Source: Liolophura sinensis (lineage: Eukaryota > Mollusca > Polyplacophora > Chitonida > Chitonidae). Taken from it: DNA of 64,000 bases. The notes below the pieces were generated by a model that worked only from the letters and a program-made list of their open reading frames with translations, was not told the DNA's origin and made no database searches. The stretch covers positions 52,610,984 to 52,674,983 of the forward strand of contig NC_088300.1 of assembly GCF_032854445.1 (NCBI RefSeq). Reading direction: 5' to 3'. This document shows positions 11,938 to 24,138 of this stretch, one piece after another. Both the position numbers and the translations under genes were made by a program. Every line of letters starts with the position of its first letter. The first letter of the stretch is position 1.

Positions 11938-13549
11938 GCAATCAATTTGCCTTGGCGTCAAGAAACACAAACAGAAAAATCAATACTTTTATTAATGACA
12001 ATATTAATGCATTAATCATCACTTTCATTTCGTGTAGTATTACATGTTGTTCCTTTTGTGTATTCTGACGGATTCCACCATCTTCACCAGTAAAACCACT
12101 GTGAAACTAAATGGGTGATCTCCCCTTAAAAAAACGTATACTGTGTCATCAAAGTGGTGTATTCAGAATACTGTCTGAAATTTTGAACTTGACCTTCTTC
12201 GCCTGATCCGCTTTACAGAGACAGCAAAATCTTCAACAAAATGCATGCGTTTAGTTTGGGTGTGACGGTATTCAGTGGTAAAATTTTTAAAAATTTTACG
12301 TGAGGAAAATATATGTAAAATGTGTTAATCTAAAATGAATAGGAAACTGATGATTATTTCCAAATTTCAGTACTTTTCAGTTATAAATTACTAGGAGTTG
12401 CGGTACTAATTACTGCCGGCAAACAAAGGCCAGGAATCCACCAACAAACTGCTCTGTTACATGTTACGCTAAACATTGGAGGAATTCGCGCGGTGATGTT
12501 TTTTCCACACCGATAAAACGTTCCTCTGAAGCCAAGGCGTAAGTCAGGCAAAACAGCGAAATGGCGACAGTTTTCCTTTTTTTCTCTTCGACCGTCATTT
12601 AACAAGCAATATGGTTTCATTTCACCGCTGTGTTTGAAAGTTGCATGTGGCAGTTCTCCGAACACGCGCTATATTCTCACATTTCACCGGGAGGAAAAGA
12701 AACAATTAAAGTTCCAGCTGCTACTTGTCCCGCTGAAGTACTCATCGTTACAATATAGAGAGGCAGACATACAAATAACCTGTAAGTCTTCAGTAATTAG
12801 TAGATGCTGCAAACAGAAAGCATCACGGCAGTATTTAGAGACGTCACTCTGTCATGTCACCCCCTCACCAGCTCACTTTGGACATCTCCGGGCCACCCGC
12901 TTCCCATCAACGCACTGGAGAAACTGACAAAAATAACCAGCATTTATACGCCAAAGAGAAAGTGTTGAAAAGCTAATGCAGCATATATATTGCATTCAAA
13001 TGATACTCTAGAGTATAGAGGGTTTTTTTTGCTAACTAGAGTATACGAAGTCTTGGCACACTTCTAAAGCATTTTAAGAAGAAGTGTATACGCAATGATG
13101 TTTTTGAAAAATAATTTACAGTATAATTCCAAGTTATCACGCACAATTAATAATAAAATTTATATCAACTGAACTCATGAAAACGAAACCGTGACGAGTT
13201 TGATGACTTACCACCAATAATGGTCATGCGTTTCTCGATACAATTTGTTTTAATACATTTTAATTCCTTGCATGTGTTCAACATTATACCAACTGATTTA
13301 TCCAACGACAAAGTCATTACGTAATTTATGTAGTTTTATTTTAACATTTCTTTGCAACGATAGTCATTTCATCATCATTCGAAAGAAAGTAGTTGAGAGA
13401 AGATAAAAATAAGTGCGCAAAAAACATTCATAATACGATAGATATTAATTGCATGGAAAGACTGCAGAGGCACGCTAATGTATATATACCTACATTATAA
13501 ATGGGTATTTAAACTTGGTATATATACCTATGCATGGTATACATATCTG
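11938..13549. other. Intergenic sequence, nothing recognised
   Basis: AT-rich DNA without a supported exon, repeat family or RNA gene. Confidence 0.5.
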
Positions 13550-13655
13550 TTTATTTATTTGTTTGATTGGTGTTTTACGCGAGACTCCAGAATATTTCAC
13601 TTTTACGACTTTACGAGGACGGCCAGCATTATTATTGGAGGAAACCGGGCAGAGT
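13550..13655 (-). mobile_element. SINE family A 3' fragment
   Basis: Minus-strand tail, GGTGTTTTACGC, AGAATATTTCACTT, GGCCAGCATTA and GGAGGAAACCGGGCAGAG are present, with a few extra bases in the CCGCCGTCG core. Head and mid-section are lost. Confidence 0.8.
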
Positions 13656-16600
13656 AGAATATAGAATATAATAGAATGTAATATGTCAGTCGCATATATT
13701 CAGCTATGTCTGTAAAATCAGTCATACTCATTACAACAATTGCCTCTAGTCAGTGACACGTAACAAAACCAGCTCTACGTATGGATATGTTGAAAGTCCA
13801 TATTCTTGCACAAAGATGAAGTAAGAGCACTTTTTTCTAATTCATAATGTTAAACTGCATAAGGTCGGTTTCGACGGAAAGAACTCATTGAATCGGATGG
13901 CGCCTTAATTATTCCAAAACTAGTGGCATGCCTGTTTTGACGAACGACAACACCAGATACCTAAACTGCTATCGACTCGAAACCCTGTTTTTGACATTGC
14001 CATTTTTGACATTGTTCGTACTTTTAAGTAAAATATAACCTTCATAAATGAATTATACTTCATCTCTTGTAGTAAATGATCTCACGGCAGTATGCTTTTA
14101 GAGTTGAATGTTAGGAATTTTTGTTCTAAAAAATAATGAAGTACATGTATATTCGCTGAGACAGCAGTGTAGGCTGTGTTACTGCGTGAAGTTTGTTCTA
14201 ACCGCATGTTGTTTAAAGAACAAATTACTATCAACGCCCATTGTCCTCCATACCACTTGTTTGTGAATATTTATGACATCACCCGATGCAATGAGTTCTT
14301 GATGTTGAAACCAGGCCTGTGGAGTTTAACATTTTGAATTAGAAAAAAGTATTCGACAGCATTTTTCTTCCATAAATATAGACATACAACAGACCGAAGT
14401 GTAGAGCTTGTAAAGTTACATTTCAGGAAAGAAAGACAATTTTGGTAGCGAGTATGCCTCATTTTATGGATTGTTGAATATACGTAACTGGCTAAAAGAA
14501 ATAGACTAAAGGAATTGTAACCTTGAGGACAGAGGGGATTTGCATGCGATCCTGTAGCAGAAAATATACTGTTATTAGTTTGATAAAATAACAAACATGC
14601 ATGCCATGTTACATAGAAGCATTCCCTTATATCTTATTGGCGACGAAGAAAATAATTGCACATATCAACAAAGCAGTTATGACTAACAATTGGTACGCTC
14701 ATCTCGCAATTACATTTTTTGGTTCTAATTTTCGAACAGTTGAGTTTCGGTGTTACCCGGCGCCACCATCTATGGTTTCGTAGCCTTTGTGGAAATAAGT
14801 TGTCAACAGCGCTAGTATGGCCGTTGATGCAGTCTTGCATGAATTTCGATACCACTTGTCTTCTACCACTATGGCATACATGCATCTGTGTATCACATGT
14901 GTTTGTCAGTTACTTGTCAAAGGCAGGTGATTTGCTGTCCATAATACTGGTCACCCTTGTGTATAAGTGAACTATACACCCTGAGTAAGGGGATAACCAG
15001 GATGCAGTCAAATAAATACAGTTATTATCATATAGTCATTCTTGGTTTCCATTGGCCAATACACAGTCAAATGCTATTCCGCAAAACTTGAAGTACAACA
15101 ATCACGCACTCCAGCAAAACAGTGTCACACCCACAAAGTAATATCCCACGTTCACGAGTCAATAGCCAACGATTTTGTGCAAATAGCCAACCATCACGTA
15201 CGTTATTCTTCTGCATTTACCTCCCTTTGTGTGCCTCGTTTGTAAAGTTAACAACCGAGAGATGGCTAGTTCCGCTATTGATGTACAAATTCAGCGTTTC
15301 AATTTGCTAACTGAACAATTACACTGTTTTTATTGGTATAATATAGCATATAGTGCACGCTTCGCACTCGTTCAATATTATTTCTCTTGAGCTAACAACG
15401 CCTGATATCCCATCCCTCAGCATGTATTACCTGTACAATATATTTGATAGATTGGAATTTTGTTTTACCACAAACTTATATCCATTGCAAGTTTTCACTT
15501 TAAATAAACAAGGCATAATTGTGAAGTGGGTATATAGGCCTAATGCTTTTGTTTCATCCCTTCTGCGAGTTAACATTATAAAGTTATGAAATGCTTTTAT
15601 TATTCATGTCAAGACGAAACCCGCAGATTGAAAAGTTAGAATTCCTGTTTTTTTTTCACTTATCCTCTTCCAATATGACCTCATTCATAGGTAAAATAAT
15701 AGTTCCACACTATCTATACGTATATGATGACTTACACGGCAAACGCCAACCTCCAGGAAGATTCACTCATTTAATTAATTATTTTATATATCACACAGCC
15801 TGGATGCCATGTTCATTAAAGAAGATTTGACGTGTAAGTCATTTTCGTAAGAGTTAATGAATGATTTTAAGAGCTGTCAACTTGCATAAGATCCATTAAC
15901 GAACGATTTTATGGTATAAAGTCACGTGTGGTTTGACGTCAGCAAACCTCGATGAGTCGTCATACAATCACGCAGTAAATATCTGACCTTTGTGAGACGC
16001 CCGCCAGGGGGAGTGTTATGACAGTTTAAATGGCCACCGAATCCTAACTGTGTCGAATACACAGAACCATCTGTACGCCAGAAATTCAGCCAACTTTTTC
16101 ATTAACTTTCGTCAAAACAAGTCGTGCAGGTTAAACGATTGTATCTCTGTGCAAGGGGTTTCAGTGTCAAGGGCGAGTTGGCTGCTACTGCAATAGTGTA
16201 GCCTGGTGGCTGCTATATACCGACTTTTTGATATACAACAGGCGTCTCAACAGGAATGAATGAATGAATAAGTGATCACGTTTTCACACCAAAATAACGA
16301 TATCTGAGCTGTATCATGGCGAGAACTTCTTGATATAACGAGGAGGTATGCCAGTTTTTTGGAGTGAAGGATGGAAACATAGAAACCTTACATTATTGTA
16401 AGAAAGCCTGACAAAGAAGCTAAATCTTAAAGAATAGAGTGCAACGAAATATATGAGAAATAACTGACAACAAGGAAGTTTCAACTTCGAAATCTTTGGT
16501 CCCTAAAGGTAAAAAGTCCTACTGTATGATGTGGCTTACAACACAGACGTCTAAAACAAGTTTCAAAACAATTAGTCAGAGTGGACGAGCGATGGAGAAA

Positions 16601-17211
16601 ATGGAGTAAAACGTTTGTGAGCTTATGAAGTGCCTGAAGGAAAGGGGTGTCATTTGTGCTTCTGGAACATGGTAATAGTTAAGTCCTGAAGATAGTGATG
16701 ATTAGTAAGTTAAGGTCCACAATGGTTGTCTAACACTTTTGACAAATTGCATGGTATACATAAGAAGTTTCTACCCTTACCAACAAGAGTTCCATCTCAA
16801 AACACCCCTGTTAAGGCCTATAATAAAAAACACCTTATTAATATTAATTAGAGGGGCGAGCTGTAAAAATCCGCTGAAGCTTGATTCACATTTTAGTGAA
16901 AAATGTAATTAGAAAACATCCTTATTCCAGGCGAAGGACTACCCTAAATGGATAACTATATAAGATACAATTCTTTTCCTTTATGTCATAAAAACAACAA
17001 TTCCAGTGGATACTAGAAAGGATTCGAATCCAGTTTGTAGCTATGCCTTGCTTCGTCTTGGTGTTTGCCAATAGAGTTTTTTTTTCTTCTAACGGTAAAT
17101 TTCATTGCTACTGCAAGTGGAATGATTTGCAGCTGGCTTCAACATTAACACCAAATAAGCACACAATATAAAGAAATAATTGAAATGCCATTACTTATTA
17201 TATTATATATT
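13656..17211. other. Intergenic sequence with minor repeat remnants
   Basis: No exon supported. 14948-15020 (plus) looks like a diverged SINE 3' end (TGTATAAGTGAA, tail GTCAAATAAATA). CCGCCAGGGGGAG at 16001-16013 resembles a CTCF core. GGATTCGAATCC near 17014-17025 is tRNA-B-box-like. The rest is featureless AT-rich DNA. Confidence 0.45.
16001..16013 (+). promoter_or_regulatory. CTCF-like motif
   Basis: CCGCCAGGGGGAG differs at one position from the consensus core CCDSBAGGKGGYR. It lies 2.5 kb beyond the Tlx 3' end. Single motif matches occur by chance, so this is only a candidate boundary site. Confidence 0.2.
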
Positions 17212-17395
17212 TATGTATTTATTTCATTGGTGTTTTACGCCATACTCAAGAATATTTCACTTACACTACGGGGGCCAGCATTATCGTGGGAGGGAACCGG
17301 GCAGAGCCCGGGGGAACCCACGACCATCCGCAGGTTTCTCACAGATCTTTCCACGTTCGGCCAGAGTTATATTATATAGATTCGAACTCAAATAC
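17212..17395 (-). mobile_element. SINE family A copy, 5'-truncated
   Basis: Minus-strand tail, GGTGTTTTACGCCATACTCA, AATATTTCACTTA, the GGGGCCAGCATTATCGTGGG region, AACCGGGCAGAGCCCGGGGG and ACCCACGACCATCCGCAGG. The B-box counterpart ATTCGAACTC is at about 17380. The polymerase III head is degraded beyond that. Confidence 0.85.
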
Positions 17396-18514
17396 AGAGG
17401 CTGTATTAATGAATATTATTAAAAAATGGTGATTACATCAATCTCCCCGACAAGCAATATATAAAAAGCCATTTTGCTAGTTCATGCCTTTTGTATATTT
17501 TAGAGAACTGATGTTTTCTCCGCCCTCAGTACAATACAACACAGTTATGCTGCAAATGTCTTGCTCTCTTACATACATAAGGCACATGCATGATCCATTG
17601 AATAATAAAGCCACAACTTCAAAACATATACCAGAGATATATTTATTTATGTACATTCGTTCTGTATGGTATGATTGGAAGCACTTTACGTATATATATA
17701 TATGATAAAAATGTCAAGGAGTTTTTTATACATATTTGTTCCATGGCAATTCATCGCCCTTAAGCACGTTCAATTTAAAGTTTCATGCATGGCCAGATAT
17801 AGACTAATTAACAAATATCTGACAATATTTGTTAATGTAAAACATATATAAGCACTAATCTGACAAAGGCAATACCTATACTTTTGGGACACATTTCAAT
17901 ATTTTATGGTAATCATAATCAGGAAGATTTCTAAACGAATGTATTAAAAACTAAATTTAACCTTTATTGTCACACGTTAAATAGCAAAACTATCTCACTG
18001 TGTATAAAGAATTATATGTAACGAAACAATTTCAAGTGGCATTCTACCATGCGTGAAAACGCTAATGAAGTGGAAAACTTGCATGTGAGAGTTGAAGTGT
18101 TCGATAACGTTTGGCACACTGGTACAAATAATAAATCCTTCCCTGCATAAATAGTAAATAAATTAAAATTAAAATACCCATTCTGTAAACTTTTCTGCAT
18201 CGTGTCTTTCCTGAATTGCCGATGGCGTGGTCCGTGACAAAAAGAGTAGGGGGTAAATCTGCGAGTTCATTGATATATATGGTCTGTCCATGCTTCTGCC
18301 TGCTATACGAGCGTGTATAGTACGCTTTAAATGCAGGACAAGGCGTCTCTTAGTGGCCACAGCCAACCTTTGACTTAAATCTCTCCAATCCTAGACACTG
18401 CTTACTTGAATCAATCTCTGTACATATATACATAAACAGATGGGCAACGATGTGTAGTGCAACATATAGTCCAGAATGCTTAAAAAATGTTAATCGCTTC
18501 GGCATGACACGCCC
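17396..18514 (-). other. Tlx 3' UTR and downstream flank
   Basis: Sequence 3' of the Tlx stop codon on the minus strand. The first AATAAA on that strand is at 17968-17963, about 550 nt beyond the stop, which makes it the best visible poly(A) signal and suggests a 3' UTR of roughly 0.55 kb. A perfect 11-bp hairpin (arms 17808-17818 and 17825-17835, 6-nt loop) lies further downstream. No other gene is seen. Confidence 0.35.
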
Positions 18515-18770
18515 TCATGTTGTTGCCGATGGTGGAATACAGGATGATGTCATGTTTGTTGAAGGGAGAAACGTGGGGTGTGGAGTCGGGGAGCTCCGAC
18601 TGTTTTCCTCCGTCCACGGCTGGAGGTTCTGGAGAGCATGCAAGGAGGAATTGCTCATACAAAGTGGGTCCCTACTGTCGTAAATGCTCTTCGTGGCTTC
18701 AGCTTGGAGATTTAACATGAACCGATTTGCGGCTTGCCGCTCTGCCTCGCGTTCTTCCGCAGTTTGGCGT
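18515..18770 (-). CDS. Tlx: Tlx exon 3 (end of homeodomain, conserved C-terminus, stop)
   Basis: Encodes the last base of codon 224, residues 225-308 and the stop codon. It begins [18 protein letters not shown], directly continuing the homeodomain. It then carries [19 protein letters not shown], the C-terminal block conserved in Tlx proteins (vertebrate forms read very similarly up to LQPW). A Ser/Thr/Pro-rich tail of about 32 residues follows, with no feature I recognise. The acceptor is TTTTTCAG (intron side, 18771 upward). The exon lies 8.4 kb from exon 2 but is unambiguous because of the phase match and the family block. The residue after ANR is F, where vertebrate paralogues have L. Confidence 0.94.
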
Positions 18771-19723
18771 CTGAAAAATATAACACAAAAGTTTTGGTAA
18801 AAACATTAATTGGACTAAATTAAGATCATTTGTTATGTCCAATAGGAGCTGTACATAAGTGCATATGTGTATATATGTTGTCTCTTAATCAAATACATGC
18901 ATTCCATATAACGATATAATATAATATGGCAAGTAACAAATAATAGTTTGTAGGCAGGAGGCAATTGTTTTGTATCACTAATTTAGATCTATTCCTCGAT
19001 GGAGCCCAATAGAACACAATGATCAAGTCGCCTAAAGTGGCATCTCATTCCGGAGCACCTATATAGAACACGAAGCTGGAGAGATAAGAACCCGCCATAG
19101 ATCGCGCCTGCTATCAGTTTCCGTTAGAGCTACTTGACGTAGTAGACATACACGTCCTGCCTAGACAATGTTTAAGGGACAGTGCAAACTAGAAAAGAAC
19201 TTTATTGTTATTTTACTGCCTATCGTTAGGCGAATGGTTCTTTAAGCTATAGGCGGGTACGGAAAATGGCTGCTCTTTTGACGTGAACTTTATCATGGCT
19301 ATGCCGTGGGATAGAAAACAGAAAGGTCCCGGAAGGCTTTTATTGCTTCCTTGTGTCATTTGAGGTAACTCTGCATGGATTTATAAGCGCTGTCACATAA
19401 TAAACATGGTCACGTGACTAAACGATTGTCTCGAGGCGTCTAACCTGCCACAATCAACGTCCATGTTTATTCTAATATGGCAGTTTTAAGACGAAGTTTG
19501 TTAAGGATTGGGGAGATGTCAACTCGCCTGTCAGAGTGTGCCCTTTACGGGGACCACCCGTATCGATCACACAGATGGCTGGTGAAGCCGAACCCCCTAT
19601 TCTTGACAGTAGATTCTGGTAAAAAAACACGAACACTTCTGACAATCCACTCAATACCTCCAATCTGTCTTAAATAATATATATAGCGCAGACCAACTAA
19701 ACACGACTCAATGTGAGAAAGCG

Positions 19724-20110
19724 ACCATTTTTCAATTATCACACTGTCGTCGCTGTTGCAGTTTTACTCTCTATGCTGTAATTCTGTAAGTCTATAATAA
19801 TTAATACATTTGGCTTTACTGTGTGCACGCTGATATTTCCACTACGGCTAAAAAGCAAGAAGACTTCGTGCATCATTGTCCACTTACTTACTTCTTCACC
19901 CTTACCATAGTGCTATGGGAAGCGCGGGGCGAGCGTGCGAGTTCATATTCTATTTAAGCATTTACATGAACAGCTAGAATAAAACCTTAACTGAGGTAAG
20001 TTGACAAGAGACTGGATTTCACCAGTTACGTGTGACACTTTGGCAGCTATCATTCTGTCGTTGATGCTTTGCTTTTACTCTCTGTGTTGTTGTCTTTTAT
20101 ACTGATACTT
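19724..20110 (+). repeat. ~350-bp dispersed repeat, two partial copies (in Tlx intron 2)
   Basis: 19724-19800 has ATTATCACACTGTCGTCGCT and GTTTTACTCTCTATGCTG. 19955-20105 has AAGCATTTACATGAACAGCT, AGAATAAAACC, ACCAGTTACGTGTGACACTT, TTTTACTCTCTGTGTTGTTG. Same order as at 2272-3130. Confidence 0.7.
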
Positions 20111-20308
20111 CCGACACCACGACCTGTTGTTAAACGCAAGAGAACAATGCTACTTGTGGTATCATAGCCTCCTACTAAACAGATACTTTGCTGCCATAAT
20201 CCCGACATGTAACCCTAAAGAGACAATGGTGGACCCCTGCCATGATAACATACTGCTACACTAGTACTATAACCTGTTTCTGGAAGCACAACACTTGTGT
20301 CACTGATA

Positions 20309-20385
20309 TTTATTTCATTGGTGTTTGACGCCGTACTCAAGAATATTTCACTTATACGACGGCGGCCTGCATTATGGAGGTGCAA
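20309..20385 (-). mobile_element. SINE family A, short 3' copy with target duplication (in Tlx intron 2)
   Basis: Only about 77 bp: tail, GGTGTTTGACGCCGTACTCA, AGAATATTTCACTTATACGA and CGGCGGCCTGCATTATGGAG. The flanks share a perfect 8-bp duplication CACTGATA (20301-20308 and 20386-20393), which suggests a severely 5'-truncated insertion rather than later decay. Confidence 0.85.
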
Positions 20386-20699
20386 CACTGATACTGCTGA
20401 CAACATACACAATGCTGCTAAACACAACGACACCTGATAACCATTCAGAGTATTCTACAGAGAAACAGGAAACCATAGAGGTGATTTTAAAACCATACAG
20501 AATTCTAAGCACAGAGACACCGAAACACACACAGAATGCTGCTGATCACAAAGAGGTAAGAAAACCATGAAGAATAATGTTAAACATAAGTAGACGCGAA
20601 AACCACTGGGTATTGCTAAGCGAATAGATACACTAAAAATACTTATATAATAATATATATAAAATACATAATACTGCTTATCACATTGAGACTTGGGAC

Positions 20700-20816
20700 C
20701 GGTTTCATGAAGTGCACTTTGCTTAACCTCTTAACTACCATGAAAACATATTCTGTATAGATATAAAGGTCACTCAACTAAGGGCTACTTGACCCTAAGT
20801 ACACTTCATGAAACCG
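20700..20816. mobile_element. MITE-like inverted repeat (in Tlx intron 2)
   Basis: Terminal arms CGGTTTCATGAAGTGCACTT (20700-20719) and its reverse complement with one mismatch (20797-20816) enclose 77 bp. Short, AT-containing and non-coding, as expected of a non-autonomous foldback or DNA element. No clear target duplication. Confidence 0.65.
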
Positions 20817-23800
20817 CTACCAACACGATTTAAATGTACTGTTAAACACATAATACTGCTAAGTACAAGAAGAGAGTGACGTACTCTTGTTAAATGTCAT
20901 ATTTTACTGTCTTAAATCCTTGGTTTTGTAGAAGGCCACTCAGTACAGCACCAGTGACAAGGTTGAGCTGTGAATATGACAGTAACACAAGAAGGCCAGT
21001 AAACTTGTCACGTGTCATAAAGCTGGCCACTTTATAGATTCAGATAACATTGGAAAGTTAAATAACACGATAAAGTTGTCCAGCACTGTGACGTCACAAT
21101 ATAGGAGGACAGCTGACGGCAGCTGGTATCATGGCAAACAAATTGGCTGTTTTCAAGTGTGGGTAAGTAAATTAAGGATAAAGAAACGATACAGTTCATC
21201 ACAAAGACGTCATATGTGCCCAAGAGCAGGAGTATATGAAGATGAAAATTGAAGTTGCAAAGTAAGACTTTCAGTTTTTCTCATGTGACATATTATGGGA
21301 AAAAGGTGGAATTCAGGTGTTCAGAGTTCGTCTGCTTTGTTGTAAAAGGAAATCATGAGGGAAATCTTTGTGATCATAGGAAACAAGATAGATGATAAGA
21401 TATATTTTTCTTCCATGAGACGTTACGAAATATGCCCTGTGGACAAAAAATGTAATGTAAAATGTATGAGAGATTTTAGCAGTATTTTTTTATTGGGTAT
21501 AACTTTTGTCACTTTTTGTTTCTTTTTACACGCGTTTTTTTAGTAACATAAATGTAACTGTTTACATTCTATGCTGAATCATATAACTAAACCTCAATTT
21601 AAATGTGTATCATTCCAATGGAATGAATGGCGTAATTCGCTGGTGAAACGTCAGCACTGACAGCCGATACCTATTGCTTGGCAACATACACAGCATAAAT
21701 ATGCATTATCCCGAAAGCAGTTAGCCTAAAGTGCCTTCCCCATTCCTCTGTACTATATGACATGTTGTATAGGATGATATCGTTTGCGCATCTCTTTAAT
21801 ATCAATAACGAATGGACTAATGATATCGCCTGTCTGGTTTGGCTAGCAACTGCTGAGATGGGAGGTATCGCGAGGCTATGTTTACATAGTATTAATAATG
21901 ATAACCCTGGACAAGGGTAGTCATCTTAAATATCTCAAAACGCTTGTCTTAATAACTAGGCAAGGCCAACTGAAGAAGGCGGCCCGTGGGGACAGTCCTC
22001 CATCGAGTCGGTCCCGTCTATACCTTGTCCCCAAGGGGCGGCCGATCGGAATGGGGCAGGCCGTAATTGTGTGGCGTGCTGTATGGTGTTTGTAGCGTGC
22101 CCTGTAATAGCGTGACTGGTCCATGTCTTCTACGACTGCCTGCATTTGTCTTCATTATGTAAAATAAAAAAAGAATCGGGAGAAGGGCAATTACTGGGGT
22201 GAAACATGATGTCTCATTAAGAGAGCCATATCCCCAGTGTAACTCGCACGGACTCTTTCTCCGCCAAATGCCCAATAAAGAAGTATTGTTATATTTCAAC
22301 CGTTACAGCCCTTGTCTGAGGACTATAAAACTCCACAAACTCAATTGCCAAGTTTCGACCTCGAAAAGTGGCTAGAATATCTGTCTGCTAGATATTCACT
22401 GTATTTCTATAGACTTTTCGATGTTAATTACTACAAACTTTCGAAATATAAGTTTATACCTGTTGACAAATATTGATGTAAACGAAAACATGTGTATAAT
22501 GTTAAAATCTTTCCGAAATGTTTTAAAATGAATAAATCAATATTAAAGTAATCTGAAGAGTATAAATTATGGCGTATGTACTAAATAACGAAGAGTTTTA
22601 TACATGCCATTACGACGTGAGACGTTTATTAAAACCCGACAAAAGCCTGTCTAATAGGTTGTCTTTAGCGTTGTCATCGTTTACATTGGTTTAGATATCC
22701 AAACCACTTGATGATAATCTAGCTATCACTTTTTACTGGTTAAGTGCTACGTTGACTCTGATCGCCACTTAGCTTTAAACGAGAGAGTACTCTTTTTTCA
22801 GTGACAAATGATGACATACGATTCCTCCGCAAATTTTACATTCCAATGCTGCGTTAATTATTTACTGTTACATTGGCAGTATAATAATTGCCGCTCAAGG
22901 GGGATTTTTTCAGTTTAACAGTATGAGTTTACAGTCGTATATAATAACTAAGGAGATAATTGGAATAGCGCCGTTAGACCATGGTAATCTACAATGTACA
23001 TAAACTGGATTTTGTGTGAGTGAAGATGAGAGATACAGACACATAATTGACTATCTGGCCCATGAATGACGCATGCTCTCCATATGTAGGTTGTTGATCT
23101 CCATAATGGCGGCCTTCCAACTGAACACATGCGGGCCGCGTTGGCTAATGAGAAAATTACAATCTTTATGGAATATTATAGTACATTAATTGTGTATTGG
23201 CCTAATTTGTATGCTCTGGCTGACTTGGAGTATTCATGAAGAACATTTCAACGCCAGCTCTATAACACTGACATATCATATCCCACTGACTTTAAATCTG
23301 TATATTGGCCCGGCGAACAAAGCCTGAAGCTTCGCACTTTTTTAATTAACAAATGATACATTTGTTCGCACTCTCTGATGGGAAAGATCTGGAGTAATAT
23401 ACCTAAATTACATATTACTGCAGTTGTCGAAGCGAAATCGTGCCACAGAACTAATTTATGGTGCAATTACTCGTTGTCATCTGCCGTAATGAGTGTCGTA
23501 TATACAGAACATAGACTGCGGTTTAGGGTGGGCCATTCTCCAGTGATACTGTCACAGTTATTATATACACCAGTGTGTAGAAAAATTCCGCTCGTTAAGC
23601 ATGTATTTAATATGAGGACGATTTGGTGGAGAGATAGGATTAATAGCTCCATCTAAAGTATGTAACCATCATTGTGGGACTTGATGTGATGTCCACAGCT
23701 ATTATGAACACCTAATGCAATTCCCAGAGTTTAACGCTGACCCAATTTCCTTAATTGTCAATTTTCGGTTAATTGTCTATTGGTGTAATTAATGATGGTC

Positions 23801-24074
23801 GCGGCCCATCTCAGCGAAACAAATCGCCGTCATGTAGCCGTTTCCAGCCATCCCTTTCCAGATGCACATATACAGTTTAACACATATATGTCTCAAATTG
23901 TAAGAATTTCACGTATGGATCCAGATTTCAGTCTTTGATGTCAAGATATCAAAACTCATTTCACATCGCAGAATCGACAATACATTCCTATGATACCATT
24001 ACTGACGCTTTAATGCTGTATAAGTAACAAGACTTTCACCTCTTAAATCTAGGCTTGTAACTTCAAGATTTAAG

Positions 24075-24079
<5 letters not shown>

Positions 24080-24134
<55 letters not shown>
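24080..24134. repeat. AT microsatellite (in Tlx intron 2)
   Basis: Pure AT dinucleotide run of about 55 bp. Confidence 0.95.

Positions 24135-24138
<4 letters not shown>

Noticed and set aside
17198-17378. 12-bp direct repeat TTATATTATATA flanking the SINE at 17.2 kb as a target duplication
   Set aside because: The SINE sequence (B-box counterpart) continues beyond the right copy, and the motif is AT-rich, so the match is probably coincidental.
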